NCBI RefSeq assembly: GCF_000516985.1
Contig: NW_006917094.1
Location: 4,295,833-4,359,832, forward strand
DNA: 64,000 nucleotides
Direction: 5' to 3'
From: Pestalotiopsis fici W106-1
Taxonomy: Eukaryota > Ascomycota > Sordariomycetes > Amphisphaeriales > Sporocadaceae
Position 1 is the stretch's first letter; every line of letters starts with the position of its first letter. A model generated the notes under the pieces. The model did no database searches, was not told the DNA's origin, and worked only from the letters and a program-made list of their open reading frames with translations. This document shows positions 46,344-58,817 of the stretch, one piece after another. The position numbers were made by a program, and so were the translations under genes.

Positions 46344-48219
46344 CTAGTAAACGTATCGGAAGTCCAAGTCTCCTTCGCCAGAAGTTTCTGTGCGATCGTC
46401 TGCCCGGTCGCCTCGACAAATTTGCGATTTCTTTCGATTCAGCATATACAAGTAGCCAATCTGACTAGCAATGAGACCCATGCTGATCAAGGCAGAAGCA
46501 AGAGAGCACCAGTGGCCCAGTCGATATGGGGCAGCTCGGTAAACCTGAGGTGCGACGACTCCGGCAAGATTTCCAATCGTTTGCTGTATGCCGATTGCCG
46601 TGGCACGCCGGTAATGAGGCGCCATGTTGTTACCAACCCCTGGACATCCGTCAATATAACCAAGTCACCAGCACGAAATTTATCATAATGGTGGATAAAG
46701 CAACTTACAGGCTTGATTGAGGCCAGGACCGCAGTAGATTGGGATGGCGATCATGTAGCACGCAAAATAGCGAATGCTCGGGCGGTTGGGTACTCCAAGC
46801 AGGATCGCATAGCCAATGACGGCAAAGATATCGAGGGTTAGAAGCACCTATAATCCCAACTTAGGAAGCTGTCATAAATCGTGTCGCAAGAAGGCATTAC
46901 TTACAGTACCACGACGCCTCCATTTGTCGCTCAAGAAAGCGGCAGTCTGTACCGTCAAATATCAGTACGCTCTCAATATGAAGGAGTTCGCGTGTTCTTA
47001 CCAAGAAGCTTATACCCCCGAGTGCGTAAACCGGTACACTCAAGTACTGCGCCTGCAACGAGGTATACCCAAGATCCAGTTTCAAGATTGAAGGCAAAAA
47101 GGTGCTAAATCCGTATAAAATGATATCCTGGAAGAATTGAATAAAGGCACTGTGTTCAATGACGGTCAGAGGCATGGTCCAGAAAAGGGAGATTGCATCA
47201 TCACATACGTAAACCAGACTTTGGGATCAACCACTGCCTTTACCACCTCGGACCACTCGAAATGAAGATTGCCCAGGTATTGTGCGCGCTGGGCCTCTCG
47301 GACGGCCATGACCTTTTTGTCCTCCGCTGTCAGGAATTTGGCTTCGGCTGGCCGGGCGGGCAGGCCAAAGAAGACCCAAAAGGCGGCCAGAACGGACAAG
47401 CATCCTTCTATGATGTAGAGCCAGCTATATGTCTTCATTAGCATTCAGATTCAGGACTGAGTGTGGGGTTTCGATACCAACCTCCATGACTCCAATCCGT
47501 GTACTCTACCGATATATGTTATACCGGTGGCAATAAGACCGCCAAACATGCCGGCTAAGGCTACAGCAGAGAATAGATAGGCTTGACGGAGACCCTGGCA
47601 AGCACAAGCCATGTATTAGAAAACAGATGGCCGGATACCACAATGTAGACAATCTCACCTGTTCCTCCTTCTTATACACCATGGAGATATACAAGACCAA
47701 GCACGGAAAGAATCCAGCCTCACACAAGCCCAAGAGCACGCGCGTGGCGATAAGATCCCCAAACCCCTTGACAAACCCGGTGCCAATGGTAACGGCAGAC
47801 CAGCTCAGACACATGACGGCAATGGCACGGTGCGGACCGACGCGTTGCGTGAGCAGGACGACGGGCAGCTCCAGGGCGACGTAGGTGGCGAAGAAGACGC
47901 TCACGGCGGTGCTGTACTGCGGGTCCGAGAGGCCCAGGTCCGTGTTGAGGCCGGCGACGGAGGCGTTGCCAATGTTGCTCCGGTCGAGGTAGGCTACAAA
48001 GTACAGGGCGGCAAACATTGGTGCCAGATGCCAGTCGAGCTTGCGGACTACTTGTTTCTCGAGCTGCCGGTCGAGGATGAGTGCGTCTGGAGGAGGAGTA
48101 GCAGCCGCAGCAGCAGAATCGCCCATGGATGTTTGCAGCTCCGTGGCGCCGGCCTCGATGTCGACTTCGGGCCTCTTTTCTGCCGTATCTGGCAATGACT
48201 TTTTCTCGTCGGCGTCCAT
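46344..48219 (-). CDS. MFS transporter, anion:cation symporter (Dal5/allantoate-permease-like)
   Basis: Seven exons: 48219..47659, 47594..47482, 47424..47209, 47149..47002, 46946..46905, 46847..46709 and 46639..46344, giving 504 aa. A soluble N-terminus (about 60 residues) precedes RKLDWHLAPMFAALYFVAYLDRSNIGNA, the hallmark first helix and loop of this group. Later segments include YVALELPVVLLTQRVG, RVLLGLCEAGFFPCLVLYIS, SWLYIIEGC, FQDIILYGFSTFLPSIL and TAIGIQQTIGNLAGVVAPQVYR. Exon 5 is 42 nt. Family members move carboxylate-type nutrients such as allantoate, nicotinate or tartrate into the cell; the substrate here is not determinable. It is convergent with the Rieske gene (165 nt apart). Confidence 0.9.
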
Positions 48220-49054
48220 GATGGCGGTTTTGACAGACTGGTTCAGCTACACCTCACGTCAAATGATATAATACAGAGAGGCTATGTCAATGGTCAGACT
48301 ACTTGGGGCACTGCATGTTTTATAAATCGAATTGATATTGATATGATGTATAATAGATATGTACGATATGGATAGAGCATAATGCAGCATGGTTCGATGC
48401 ATCGGTTGGGTTCTTATCTTGCATATCCATGCCGGGACGATTCTCATGAAACAACCAGACTCCAATGTTTAGGGACGGGGTACTGACTCAGTTGATGGCG
48501 GTTCGATATGGCACTTATCAAGTGGATCAGATCTGCACAATGCGGTATGGACGGAGATCGAATGCCGCAGTATAAGGCAAACGGATGCTATCGCGTATCA
48601 AGTGTAAAAAAACCACGGCTGGTATCGGTTTTAGTATAAACAAGCGCTCAGGTATAGTGTCGTTGGAGGGTATATAGTGCCCCGGGAAACTTGCTTTATT
48701 CTAACGGCAAGTACTGATACTATCACAAAAGCCAACCCTAGATATTTATCGGAATCCCTTGTGCATTAGGAGTTTTATTAAGGCCTTTTTCTATTATTTA
48801 ATAGAATTATTAGGTGACTATCAAGCAAAAATAATTGAATGTTCTGGTATCTGCAGTCTGCCCAGGTTGTTTGGCTTAATCGGGATCGGCATTCAAATCA
48901 GCAGCCGATCAAGATCATGATTTCCGGCCCCAAAGTGATTATTTGCTTGCACAAACGCAAACAAAAAGTCATATTCATGATGCAAGTGCATCTTCTTATT
49001 TGAATGTAAACAAAAAGACTACGACTCAATTCAGCAAAAATGCAAAAAGAGAAA
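48220..49054. other. intergenic region, AT-rich
   Basis: Upstream of the Dal5-like carrier and downstream of the tRNA. T-runs just left of the tRNA (49031-49050 read on the minus strand) serve as Pol III termination signals. No other feature is seen. Confidence 0.5.
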
Positions 49055-49149
49055 TGTCGCTTCTGTGGATCGAACACAGTGCCTCCAGATATCAAGGTCC
49101 TGAAGTTTGGGGCTTCAGTCTGGCGCTCTCCCAAGTGAGCTAAAGCGAC
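49055..49149 (-). tRNA. tRNA-Phe (GAA) with 22-nt intron
   Basis: Read on the minus strand, a 7-bp acceptor stem (GTCGCTT / AAGCGAC plus discriminator A), a D arm GCTCACTTGGGAGAGC, an anticodon arm CCAGA-CTGAAGA-TCTGG and a T arm CTGTG-TTCGATC-CACAG all pair. The anticodon is GAA. An intron of about 22 nt interrupts the anticodon loop one base after the anticodon, the canonical nuclear position. The A box (TAGCTCACTTGG) and B box (GTTCGATCC) are intact. A T-rich Pol III terminator follows. Confidence 0.96.
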
Positions 49150-50916
49150 CGTTTTTGGGAGATGTTGTGTCTCAGTAATGCCCGCCGTTGATCGGCTGAC
49201 CACTTGATTGGTTGCTGTTGAGAAAATTGGAATTTATTTGATATTATGTCTATGCATACTAAACTAGTGGAGAATAATAGTAGAGAGCCCGCCCTGGTGG
49301 GCATCGTGAGTGAAAGATGATCCACCAACGACTGGATATCCTACTGAGCCCGGCGCTTCTTTCGGTGCCCATCCGAAAATGCTCAACTCCCCTGGCTATA
49401 CACGAGCATCACAAGACCCATCATGTAATGGTCAATAGCCAAGAAAATCATTACAGAAAGATATGAACATACTTGCCATCATCTTCAGGAACTGGTAGAT
49501 GGTTACGGACGCTTTGCAATGGCCCAAACAATCTCTCAGTTGAGTGACTGCCTATTAGTCGAGAGGTCAAATTCATCAGGCCCCGAATTGTATACCTGGT
49601 TGCCAATCAGCATAGTAGTAAATAGTCTCATGAGTCTGAGCTTTTCAGTGGCTCCTTCACCACAATTTGTGAATCACCCTGGCGATCCTCTACCCAGGTG
49701 CCAGGGTATGTCTTTACAGCGGTGTGTCAATAATCCAGAATTACTCTGGTTCAACTGACGACCATTATTATCTACTCGTTTGCATTGTATTCTGTCCCTC
49801 ATCGTCAGGTAACATGAGGCTTGTGACAATTTAATGCATTGATTGTAATGAGAGCCGAATTATTAGCAGCCGACTTCAGGCAAATAAAACAGAGCCCAAT
49901 GTCTACATTAAGGTATATTCACCATCGTTCTTGATTGTGATGAACTACTATCATGCGCACTACATTTATGACATAAGCCTTCGATAGCCGTACAAGCCGG
50001 TTCAGTGGTTCGTGGCTGTGAGCTGGGCAATATGGATTACATTATCCATGGCACCTCGTTAACATGCCTCATTAACAAGCACAAAAAGCATGGAGCTAGC
50101 AAATTTTTTCGTGCTCATGTCTTGTTTGCTTATTTTTGTCTCGTCCACACTAATCTACGTTATCAGTTACCGCTGTACAAATTCTGCAACACCGGAAATG
50201 ACAGCGGGCCAAGCAAGCTGCAAGATTGAGAGAAGAAGGGCCATTGCAGGCAAGACGCCGCAGCAAGCGAGGCACAGCACAAGTGGAGTTCGAGAAACGC
50301 GTGGGACGGATAAAGAGGGCAGGGCCAGCAGACAGATGCTGAACAATAACAGAGCCAACAAAAAGTATAAAATATTATCATCATGCTGCAAATTACGAGG
50401 CAAGCAAACATCGTCTGGTTGGAATCATGAGACCTTTTATCTCTCGTGGTTCGCTTCTCTTGGGATGGGCAAGAAAATAGGTACTGTCAGTGAACCTGTG
50501 CCCTGCGTCAATCTCGGCCCCCCGAAATGAGATCTCCCGGTGCCTGGGTGACCCCAGTTGACTACATTAGTGAACGGGTACCTGAATGAACATGCGGGCT
50601 GACTCGTTGAGGCATAATTTGGTGGGTGGAAGAAGCAAGTCACACCAGCCCGTATGTACTTGGTTCTTCCCTATGCACGCACTCAATAATCAACGAAAGA
50701 TGAAGGGAATAAAAATGGCTGGCATCAGATATAAAACAAAAAGTGATAAAAAGGGAAAGAAGCGTTGGGACGTCGGTGGCTGGTGTAGGGTCACGATAGG
50801 CTGTGATGCTTCTGTATTGGGCCTCTGTGTCAGCGGCCCAGCGTCAGACCATTGAGCGACTTGTACTCTGTAGACTTTGTCGTCATAAGGCATGTGGGCA
50901 TGGCCCATGAGGTGTG

Positions 50917-50943
50917 CCCAAGAAACCCAAGAAACCCAAGAAC
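50917..50943. repeat. 9-nt tandem repeat (CCCAAGAAA) x3
   Basis: Three near-perfect copies; the last ends in C instead of A. Not part of a recognised element. Confidence 0.85.
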
Positions 50944-51849
50944 CTGGTCGATATTGGCGATATGCGACAAACCTGGTGCAACCTGGCAAAAGGTATTGCG
51001 CGCGGGCCTTTGCCTGTCAGATTGCATAAAAAGCTGGTAAAATGGCAGAATAGGAACGCGACGACCGGGTCTAAAACTCTTGTGGATGAACAGATACAGA
51101 TACCAAGATGCACCTGACCATGTGCAGAAACAGGCTACATGTACCCATTTGCTGGCGCGTCGCATCGCCTGTGCATTAGTTCTTTCGAACATACAAATAC
51201 TACATAGTACACTACATATTCCTCTCCCTCTTTGCCTACCGCGTCCTAATATCAATTAGATTATTGCTTTTAGTCCATCGTCGCCGTTCTGTGCTGTTTT
51301 TGTTCCGTTTGCAACCTTTTTCATCAGTCGCGCCCACGGGCCTCTTTTTTTCTCGACTGACTGTCTCTCCAACTGCCGATCTCTTTGTGTGGCACTCGCT
51401 CGACTACTACGCCATATGACTCTGGCACTGATGACACACCGACACGCAGGTTGACAGCCAAGCCACTCATTGGGAGGGAGCCTTAAACCAAAAGAGAGGG
51501 ATGCCCACTTTGCCTTGCGCTGCGAGACAACAAATCCTACAGCAACAACAAGTATATCCACATCAACGAACGAACCATGGTTGGCAATGCGCCCACAGCC
51601 TGTACCAGGTGAACCCCACTCCAGCTGGAGATTCGAGCTCCCCCGGGTGGCGGTCGGTCGGTCGAGGACGGGCCAAACTCCACCGTCCATTGCAACTATC
51701 ATAATTCATTAGTTTCAACTCCAAAGGAAAAGACGACCCTGAGGCCGAAACGAAAGCAAGCGTCATTAAACACGCGAGCAAAAACTTTAACGGCCTCGGG
51801 TCGCACGCGAATAGGAAGAAAGGAGGAATAATACTTTCACCGCCCTGCT

Positions 51850-51873
51850 GAAGAAGAAGAAGAAGAAGAAGAA
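51850..51873. repeat. (GAA)8 microsatellite
   Basis: Eight GAA units about 265 nt upstream of the coiled-coil gene's ATG, probably in its 5' leader. Confidence 0.9.
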
Positions 51874-52137
51874 GAGACTGCAACCATTTGACTCACACTG
51901 CATTTCGAATTATCGTCCTTTGTCCTGTCGAAAACCAGCACCACGCGACAACGTTGCTGCCCGAAAGAAAACCTTACTGCCATGCGCCTGTAGTGCACCT
52001 GCCTGCTTGTCAATGGTCATGGTCCCACGGTTCTGCGAAGCCACACCCGAGAGTCTGTCCAAGTAAACTCGCGCCGCCGCCGCCTCTGCATCCCGTTGCT
52101 GCAGTCCCCTACTGTACTACTCCTCTTCTACCCCACG

Positions 52138-54748
52138 ATGGCCGAACCATATTCTTCAGCTCTACTCGAGGTAGGCGCAGAAACGGGCGTAGACGCTGAA
52201 TCAGAACATCATCAACAACAACAACAACTCCTCCTCGCTCCAGCGCTTGTCTCTGCTCGCAGCGACAACCCGTCGCTAAAATGCTGCTGTGGTTCGGCCG
52301 AATGTGTCTTTCTAAGACACAGCAACTCCATTCTGGATAGCGTTGAGAAGGATGTGCACAATGCAGCACGGATAGGAAAGGTACGTTGTTAAGTTTACCT
52401 CTGCCGCTGTCGAAGTGTCTCTACTGGGGGCGGCAACCGCCAAAGCCATGATTGTCTCAGTTTTTTGGAGGGGGCGTTTAAGACTGTACTTGTTTTTGTT
52501 GTTCAGTCGTCGTTACCCCCCACTGGCTGCCATGATGCAATGGGAGTGACGAGCGGTAAGCATATAGGACCAGTAAGTCGTGCTGTCCTGGCTATGAATT
52601 GCTTTTGCAAACCGTCTCTTACGACTCCCTACGCCTGCATCATGGTCCTCTAGGACATACACGACATACCCGTCCATGACCCATCCCATATATGACCTCC
52701 CAGGAATGTGATAAACCCCACTACTGATGTCTTCATACCCTCTCTCGTTTGCCCAAGCGCATTCCTGCTTAGTTGGAATAAATCGCAATTTTACCAATAT
52801 TTGCATCATGGCTCAAGTCAAATGTCTAATGTTTGGTTTACAGGCGCTGCTAGCACGTCACGAATCGTACATGGCCGACGCTGAACGAGATCACCTGGAG
52901 CTCACGAGTAGGATCGAGCAACTGGAGATGGACAACAAAGATCTGGAGGCTAAGAACGCCCGTACGATTGAAGAGAACAGAACTCTGCTGGATCAGCTGG
53001 AATCACTGAACACGACCGTATCCGACTCGGAGGCGCATATCAAGTCCCTCGAGGCGTCCTTGCTGTCTTCGCAACAAATCATACGCCGCCTAGAGACAGA
53101 GACCGCACGAGCCGAATCATTGGAGAGGCAGATTGCGTTCCTCGAGCAAGAACAAGAACAATTACAAACAACTCTAAGTACGAAACACGAAGAAGCTCGC
53201 ACATCCATGGCGAGATGGCAACGAGCGGAGAGGGGAATTATCGACCTTCAGGTGCAGCTCGAGAGGATGGAGCAAGAGAGCAAGGAAGAACGTGAGCGTC
53301 ATGCCGAAGTAATGGGACGCATGGAAAAACAACGCGAACTTGAAAAGGAATTGAACACGGCTGCCGGTCGCTTAAAGGGTGCGGCTGCAGCCAAAACAAT
53401 GGGTGGTGGAAGCGGATCGACTGTAGTATCACACTTTGTCCGTGACCTTCTGCAAGACAACACCAGTCTTCAGCAAAACATTGTGGAGCTGCGGGAGATG
53501 CTCATGAATTCAAACGACGAGATTCAAGCGTTGCGGGAGGAGCTCATGTACCATCAGCCAGCAGATGACGGAGATGCTAGAACTGCACCCACCCTGAGAG
53601 CGGAACTAGAAACCAAGAAATCCCCAGAAAGACCTGTACCTGCGGTTTCTCAGGAGCTCCATATCCACCATCACTACCACGTCACACCAAAGGTTGAATC
53701 CAAAAAGACCAAGAAGAAGCGCCAGGTTCTCACACCTGGCGGTTTCATACCTCCAGCAACGCCACCTACCTCGACCTGGCGAAGAGGACCGCGGGATTCA
53801 ATAAATTCGATAATGTCGAGTCGCCTGTCCATTATGTCTGAACAGGCATCCGACTTTGCGCCATCCTCGGCGCCCAGTTCGCCGCGTTCCAATGCGCGAA
53901 ACTCACTCTTCGATCCCGCGTCCACGGACTCTTGGCCAGCCTCGCCAGTCACCAGTGTTGACCCAATGTCTCCCGCCTGGCGGGGACACCGCAAGCTTCC
54001 TTCGAACTTGTCGGCACGAAGCTTTCAACTGCCCAGCGCCTACTCCCTCGACGTCCCAAATCATGCGCATACGCATACTATTGTCGAGGAGGGAGACGGA
54101 TTGGAAGAGGTGCCAGATCTAGGTATCGTCACGGACGAATCTGGTGCCGACGATGAAACTTCGTCACGCGACCCGAACACTTCGATGGACGAGGTTGATA
54201 TCTACATCAGCGGAGAGACAGAAGATGATCGTGGCCCACAGCGTGGTCACCGGAGGGCAGTATCGCATGAATCGATCATGTCGCTGACAGGAGGTCTTGA
54301 TATTCACACCCTCAAGTCGCGACCTACTCAAATGACACTACGTCACATTAGCAATGCGACCTCTATCACGGCAAGCAGCACCATCACGGCTAGTCCAATG
54401 CTGTCCCGAAGTCCTTCCCAAATGGGCAGTCTCGTTCTGCGGGAACGTTATGCGCCCTCTGTCGGTAGCTTGCGGTCGGTATCCGGCCCTACGCCGAACG
54501 GCCCCTCGAAAATAAGCTCTTGGGTGGGCTGGCGACCTTGGAAAGGTGGCGCCTCGGAAGGTGGCACACTTCCCAAACCCAAGGAGAAACCATCCGCCAA
54601 GGACTTTGGCCGATCACCCGGTATCAATCAGATTGGCGCCATTCCTGGGTTCCATGAATACATGGCAGCCCATCAAAAACGTGATCCGGGAAAAGTCAAT
54701 CCAGACCAGGTTGACCACGATGCCCTCCTGGAAGGCTTGGCTGAGTAA
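52138..54748 (+). CDS. coiled-coil protein with Cys-rich N-terminal motif, function unknown
   Basis: Two exons, 52138..52380 and 52844..54748, give 715 aa; the frame is kept (phase 0) across a 463-nt intron, unusually long here, so a small extra exon cannot be excluded. The N-terminus has His/Gln runs, then CCCGSAECVFLRHSNSILDS and EKDVHNAARIGK. A long coiled coil (about 85-285) has heptads rich in Glu/Leu/Arg (LETETARAESLERQIAFLEQ). Next come a conserved-looking VVSHFVRDLLQDNTSLQQNI helix, HIHHHYHVTPK and a Ser/Pro-rich disordered half with many SP/TP sites. The C-terminus is NQIGAIPGFHEYMAAHQKRDPGKV. The shape suggests a cytoskeletal or scaffold protein. I do not recognise a named family. 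Confidence 0.8.
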
Positions 54749-56006
54749 AGCCCAAGCACACAATTAATCACGGACCAAGCATGCATGCACACATGGCGTT
54801 ACCTTACCTTTTTATTTTATTTTTTATTACACTACTAGCATTGGGGATGGCGCTTGTTTCTCCATTCGTTCAAATATGCGTTGGGAGGAGGAGTTTGATT
54901 TAGGTTTAAAAGATGATACCCGTCACGGCCCACGGCCCAAGAGCCCATAGTTCGTTTGTTTTATCTGGGGAAATTTTGTCATGTCGAGAGATCAACTCGG
55001 CTTCATTAGGGCGGCGACTGTTCAGTATTGGATAAGTGGAAGAAGAATGCCTCGAAGTCGGACATGGTCGCAATGCTGCGTTTCCCCATCCACAAATACC
55101 ACTTTCATATGTCATATAATATAGTAAAACTATCCAGAAATCGAATAATAAGAACACCAAATTGTTAATACAAGCACTTTGCCCCCACAGAACGTGTGAC
55201 TATAGCTCTGAATCATGTGGACACATACAGCTTATGGGAGTAGCTAGATAAAAGTGATAGGTGGCATCGAGTGATGCCTCGATTCGTTGTTATTGTTGAA
55301 TGTAGCTCTATACAATTGGGTCATTTTCCAATCTGGTTGAAGTATTTCTGTGTATTATACAATTTCTTCTCTCAAACTCCATGGCGAGATCAGAGTATTG
55401 ATCGTGACATGCGAAGATGTTCACTAGCATAAGCAGTGACTTCATCGACAATCCTCAAAAAGAAAAAGAAAAAAAAGGAAACAATCAAATCCAGTCTCCT
55501 CTAATGAACTCGCAATTAGAGCGATCGCCGTTCAGAAAGAATCGGAGCACACTGTAAGAAAATGCCCCCTTGCCTTTGTATCTTATTGAGGAGCTCCATT
55601 GACTACGCCAAAACCAGTCATCGCCGCCGTCGCGAAAGGGGGTAACAAAGACAAGAGCGTATGATGGTGAAGCCTTGAGCGCGTCCACACTGGCCCCTTG
55701 CCAACTCAGTCCTCCAAAGAGTACATTCATGTGATGTGATGCTTCACACAATATCCGTGGTCCATTCTAAGTGTCAGACGCCGACTGTGTGTGGTAACAC
55801 AGGAGTAACAAATCAACTCTTTCAAAACTAGACCAATAAACGCCCGTCTATGCAATGTGTATCATGTGAACGGAGAGAGAACCGACAAGAAAAAAACGCG
55901 AGAGGGGTATCTTTGGTGTCGACGAGCAAACGTAAAATCAGAACAGAAAAAAGGGCAAAAGCCCAACAAAGAAAAACCTTCAAAACGCCGATAGTTCTTG
56001 CTCGAA
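54749..56006. other. convergent intergenic region, nothing identified
   Basis: 3' regions of the coiled-coil and C2H2 genes. Short frames only. Confidence 0.5.
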
Positions 56007-58817
56007 CTAGTGGAAAGCCTCTTGCATCATGACCGTATTCTGCTGATCAGCTTGAGCCAGTTGATTGCGAAGAGCCTGCATCTCGCCCATCATGGCCATG
56101 ATCTGGCGCTTCTGAGCTTCAATCTCGGTTTGCTGGCTCTCCTGGGTCGAAGCTGCGATTTCGGCCTGCTGCTTGTGAAGGTTAAGCTGTCGACTGAGCT
56201 CGGCATTGATGCGAGTCAGAGTCTCCTCAGACTTGCGCAACCGTTTGACCTCGGCCGGGCCGTCGTCCTCTGGATCCTCTAGAATACGCTTCTGGGGTAG
56301 CACCGAAGCAATCTGGGGCGAGGGCAGAGCCTGCGGCTGTGCGGCCGTTGGAAATTGGATCGAAGTCGGCAGAGCTTGCTGGCCAGGCTCCGAGGACGCG
56401 GTAACGCTATCGCCGTCCTCGGCCGCCTCGTCACCGGACGCCAGGGGGCCTAGATTGGTATGGACTCGGCGCAGATGCTCATTGAGGTTCTCCAGACGCG
56501 AGAAGCCCTTACCAGAATGTCTCTTGCAATTAAGATGAGGACAGTTGAGTGGGTTGCGCGGGCCTCCGTGCTTGGCGTGGACTTCACGCTCGTGCCGTAG
56601 CAGACCGCCACTATAAGTGAACCCGGCGAGCTTTTCGCAGCCTTCAGCTAAGCACTTGTACGGGCGCTCATGCTTGTCCATGTGCTTGCTACAGAAAATA
56701 ATTAGCACTCGTGGCATTAGACGGGGGGTGAACGGGGACCACTTACTTCCACTCGCATTTTCGATTGAACGATTTTTGTTCCTCGATGCAGTCGGGCCAA
56801 GTACATTCGTATTTGCCAAGGGCGTTCTTCCGGATATCCCGGTCTGGCTTGGGGATGGGCTTGCTGCGATGGGTGGCAGCATGCAGATCAGTGTCATCCT
56901 TGGGAGTGGGGAGGGCTGCGCCTGGTGTCGTGTTGATGGTTGGCAGGTGAGGCAGATCAATATCTGGATGAGTCTCTGGCGACGGGAAAGCAGCAGGGGC
57001 GGGAGTGGTGTAAGCAGCTAGATCAGCAATGTCGTGGTCGCCAAAGCGATCGAGGCCATCGACGCCGTCTTCCTCTGCTAGCCCAGCGATAGCCTGGTAG
57101 TCCTCAGTCGGAGTGTGGAACTGCCTCGGCTCAAAGACCTGGACCATCTTGAACTCATAACCCGGCAGCTTGGAGTTGTACTGGCGGTTGCCGTTGAATA
57201 CTTGCATAAATAACAGCCGTGTGCGGTCGTCTTGTCGCAAGCGCTTGGGCAAGATGAAGCGACGCACCGTCTGGTTATTACCAAAGGAAGGCGACTGGAT
57301 CAGTTCAAAACGAAAGTCGCCCAGGCGTTTCGACTGGAGCCTCTGACCGATAGCGATAGTATGCTCAACCACAGCAGGATCTTCTATATTGTGATAGTAA
57401 CACAAGCAGTCAGTTTTTGGAGCGGCCTGAAATCTTAGGCGACAAAAGTGACAGGGCAGCGAGAAGAGCTGAGCTGAGCTGAGCTGAGCACGAGCACGAG
57501 CACGGAATCTCGGAGAGGCAAAAGTGGAGAGCCGGAACAGCAGAGAGAAAAAAGGTAAAAGCCGGCAGTAGGCAGCCGAGCCACAATTCTAAGGGCAGGT
57601 TTCGGTAGGGCGACCAATGAGAGAGAAATATCCTTAGGAGGGCGTTTTGGTGGTGGATATCTTTCAGTGGCTGAGCTCAGGCCACTTGGCAATTGGTAAG
57701 CAGGCAAGGGCGGATCTCCAAATTTAGAATTTGGAATTGATGCGTCAACCTTGTGAGCGAACCCGAACTGTGGCGTCTTCACGTCGGGTACCTACAGTAA
57801 GTACCTAATGAACCGCAGGTAGGCGGAGGCCCCTTGTAGTAGGTAGGCAGGCAACCAAATATTCAATCCCGGCCTTTTCCAATACTTTTCGGTGTTAAGA
57901 GACAGGATGTATGACTCTTCGGGTTGTGATGATTTTTTTTTTCTTGTTTTGTGTTTTTCTCTCTTCCTCGGAGGCTCGGAAAAAGAAAGAATAAAAAATT
58001 CCAAAAAGGAGGGAATGCTCACTTACGAAGACTACTAGGCAAGACGTCAAAAGCGTATGCCCAAAGCCGCTGTTGCTGTCGTTGTGGTGGTGCCACAGAA
58101 GAGATGGCGCCAGTGGGCAGAGGCGATGCTTTATATATTTCAGGTTAGCTCTCAGACCTTTCCGTGCGCTGCTACATGGCCATGTGATTCTTTCTTGTAT
58201 ACAACCAGCCACTATAGCCGCGTGGAAAACCCCCCAGGTGGCGTAGCAATACCTATGAGAGGAGGCCTATAGTTAGGCAGGAACAGCGGATATGACTCAC
58301 TGTATTGACTCTCTTGTACATAGTGTGTACTACCAGAAGGCAGCAGTCCAGTGGACCGAGCTGCGGGGATGGGCGGCCGGTTGACTCGAATATCCCGGGC
58401 ACCTCCTTGAATTATTGGTGCTTGGATGTAAGGAAGTCCGTGGCATAAGTTCAGCGGAGAAGCTGTATATGGTGGGGACTCATTTGGAATAGCAACACCA
58501 CTTGGGTATCCTCCACGGTCACTGTCGCATGTCCCAAGTGGGAAGCCTTGATGATCATTATTGAGGCTCGACGCTGGAGCCTCCAGAAAAGCGTCTGGAG
58601 TTGCCTCGTAGCCTGTTGGTGTCATACGCTGATGCAAATCCCAGGGCTGCGTGGGATCCGAGGGCAGTCTTTGGTCGCTGGTGTCTGCCAAGCCCAAGGT
58701 TGCATCATCGTGAGCAGGCATATCATAATTCAGTGTCTGCCAAATCTCTTCCACCAGGAAATCTGCCATGTTGACATCTTCCATCCCATCCACCTCCATT
58801 CCTTTTTCTGCCTCCAT
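56007..58817 (-). CDS. C2H2 zinc-finger protein (probable transcription factor); 5' exon tentative
   Basis: The well-supported part is exons 57383..56747 and 56688..56007. It carries three C2H2 fingers (YECTWPDC...HMDKH, YKCLAEGC...HEREVH and LNCPHLNC...HLRRVH; the intron splits the first), then acidic and Pro/Gln-rich sequence and a C-terminal coiled coil (ELSRQLNLHKQQAEI). Upstream of them lies a conserved-looking segment (GDFRFELIQSPSFGNN, LPKRLRQDDRTRLLFMQVFN). No ATG in this frame precedes that segment until the ORF at 58817, whose exon 58817..58253 ends in phase 1 and joins exactly to the 57383 acceptor (PPLI-EDPAVVEH), giving 627 aa with an 869-nt intron. That first exon is acidic and Pro/Gly-rich. 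A TATA-like site inside the intron leaves open a shorter transcript or two genes. Confidence 0.65.
57466..57503. repeat. tandem (GAGCT)4 followed by (GAGCAC)3
   Basis: Two adjacent short tandem arrays lie within the long first intron or 5' leader of the C2H2 gene. The GAGCT array contains overlapping AGCT palindromes. Confidence 0.85.
58132..58138 (-). promoter_or_regulatory. TATA-like element inside the C2H2 gene's first intron
   Basis: TATATAA on the minus strand, followed downstream by pyrimidine-rich leader-like sequence and a GTAAGT donor-like site (near 58023-58028). It could mark an alternative promoter; no in-frame ATG follows before the conserved coding segment. Confidence 0.35.

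Larger units (their letters stand above)
49150..52137. other. gene-poor region, 3 kb
   Basis: Upstream of the tRNA and of the coiled-coil gene. The right part (about 51.7-52.1 kb) looks like a long 5' leader with a GAA microsatellite. A short CCCAAGAAA tandem lies at 50917-50943. No gene is supported. Confidence 0.45.

Noticed and set aside
50917..50943. Telomere-like or CRISPR-like repeat
   Set aside because: Only three adjacent 9-nt units without spacers, and not a TTAGGG-type sequence.
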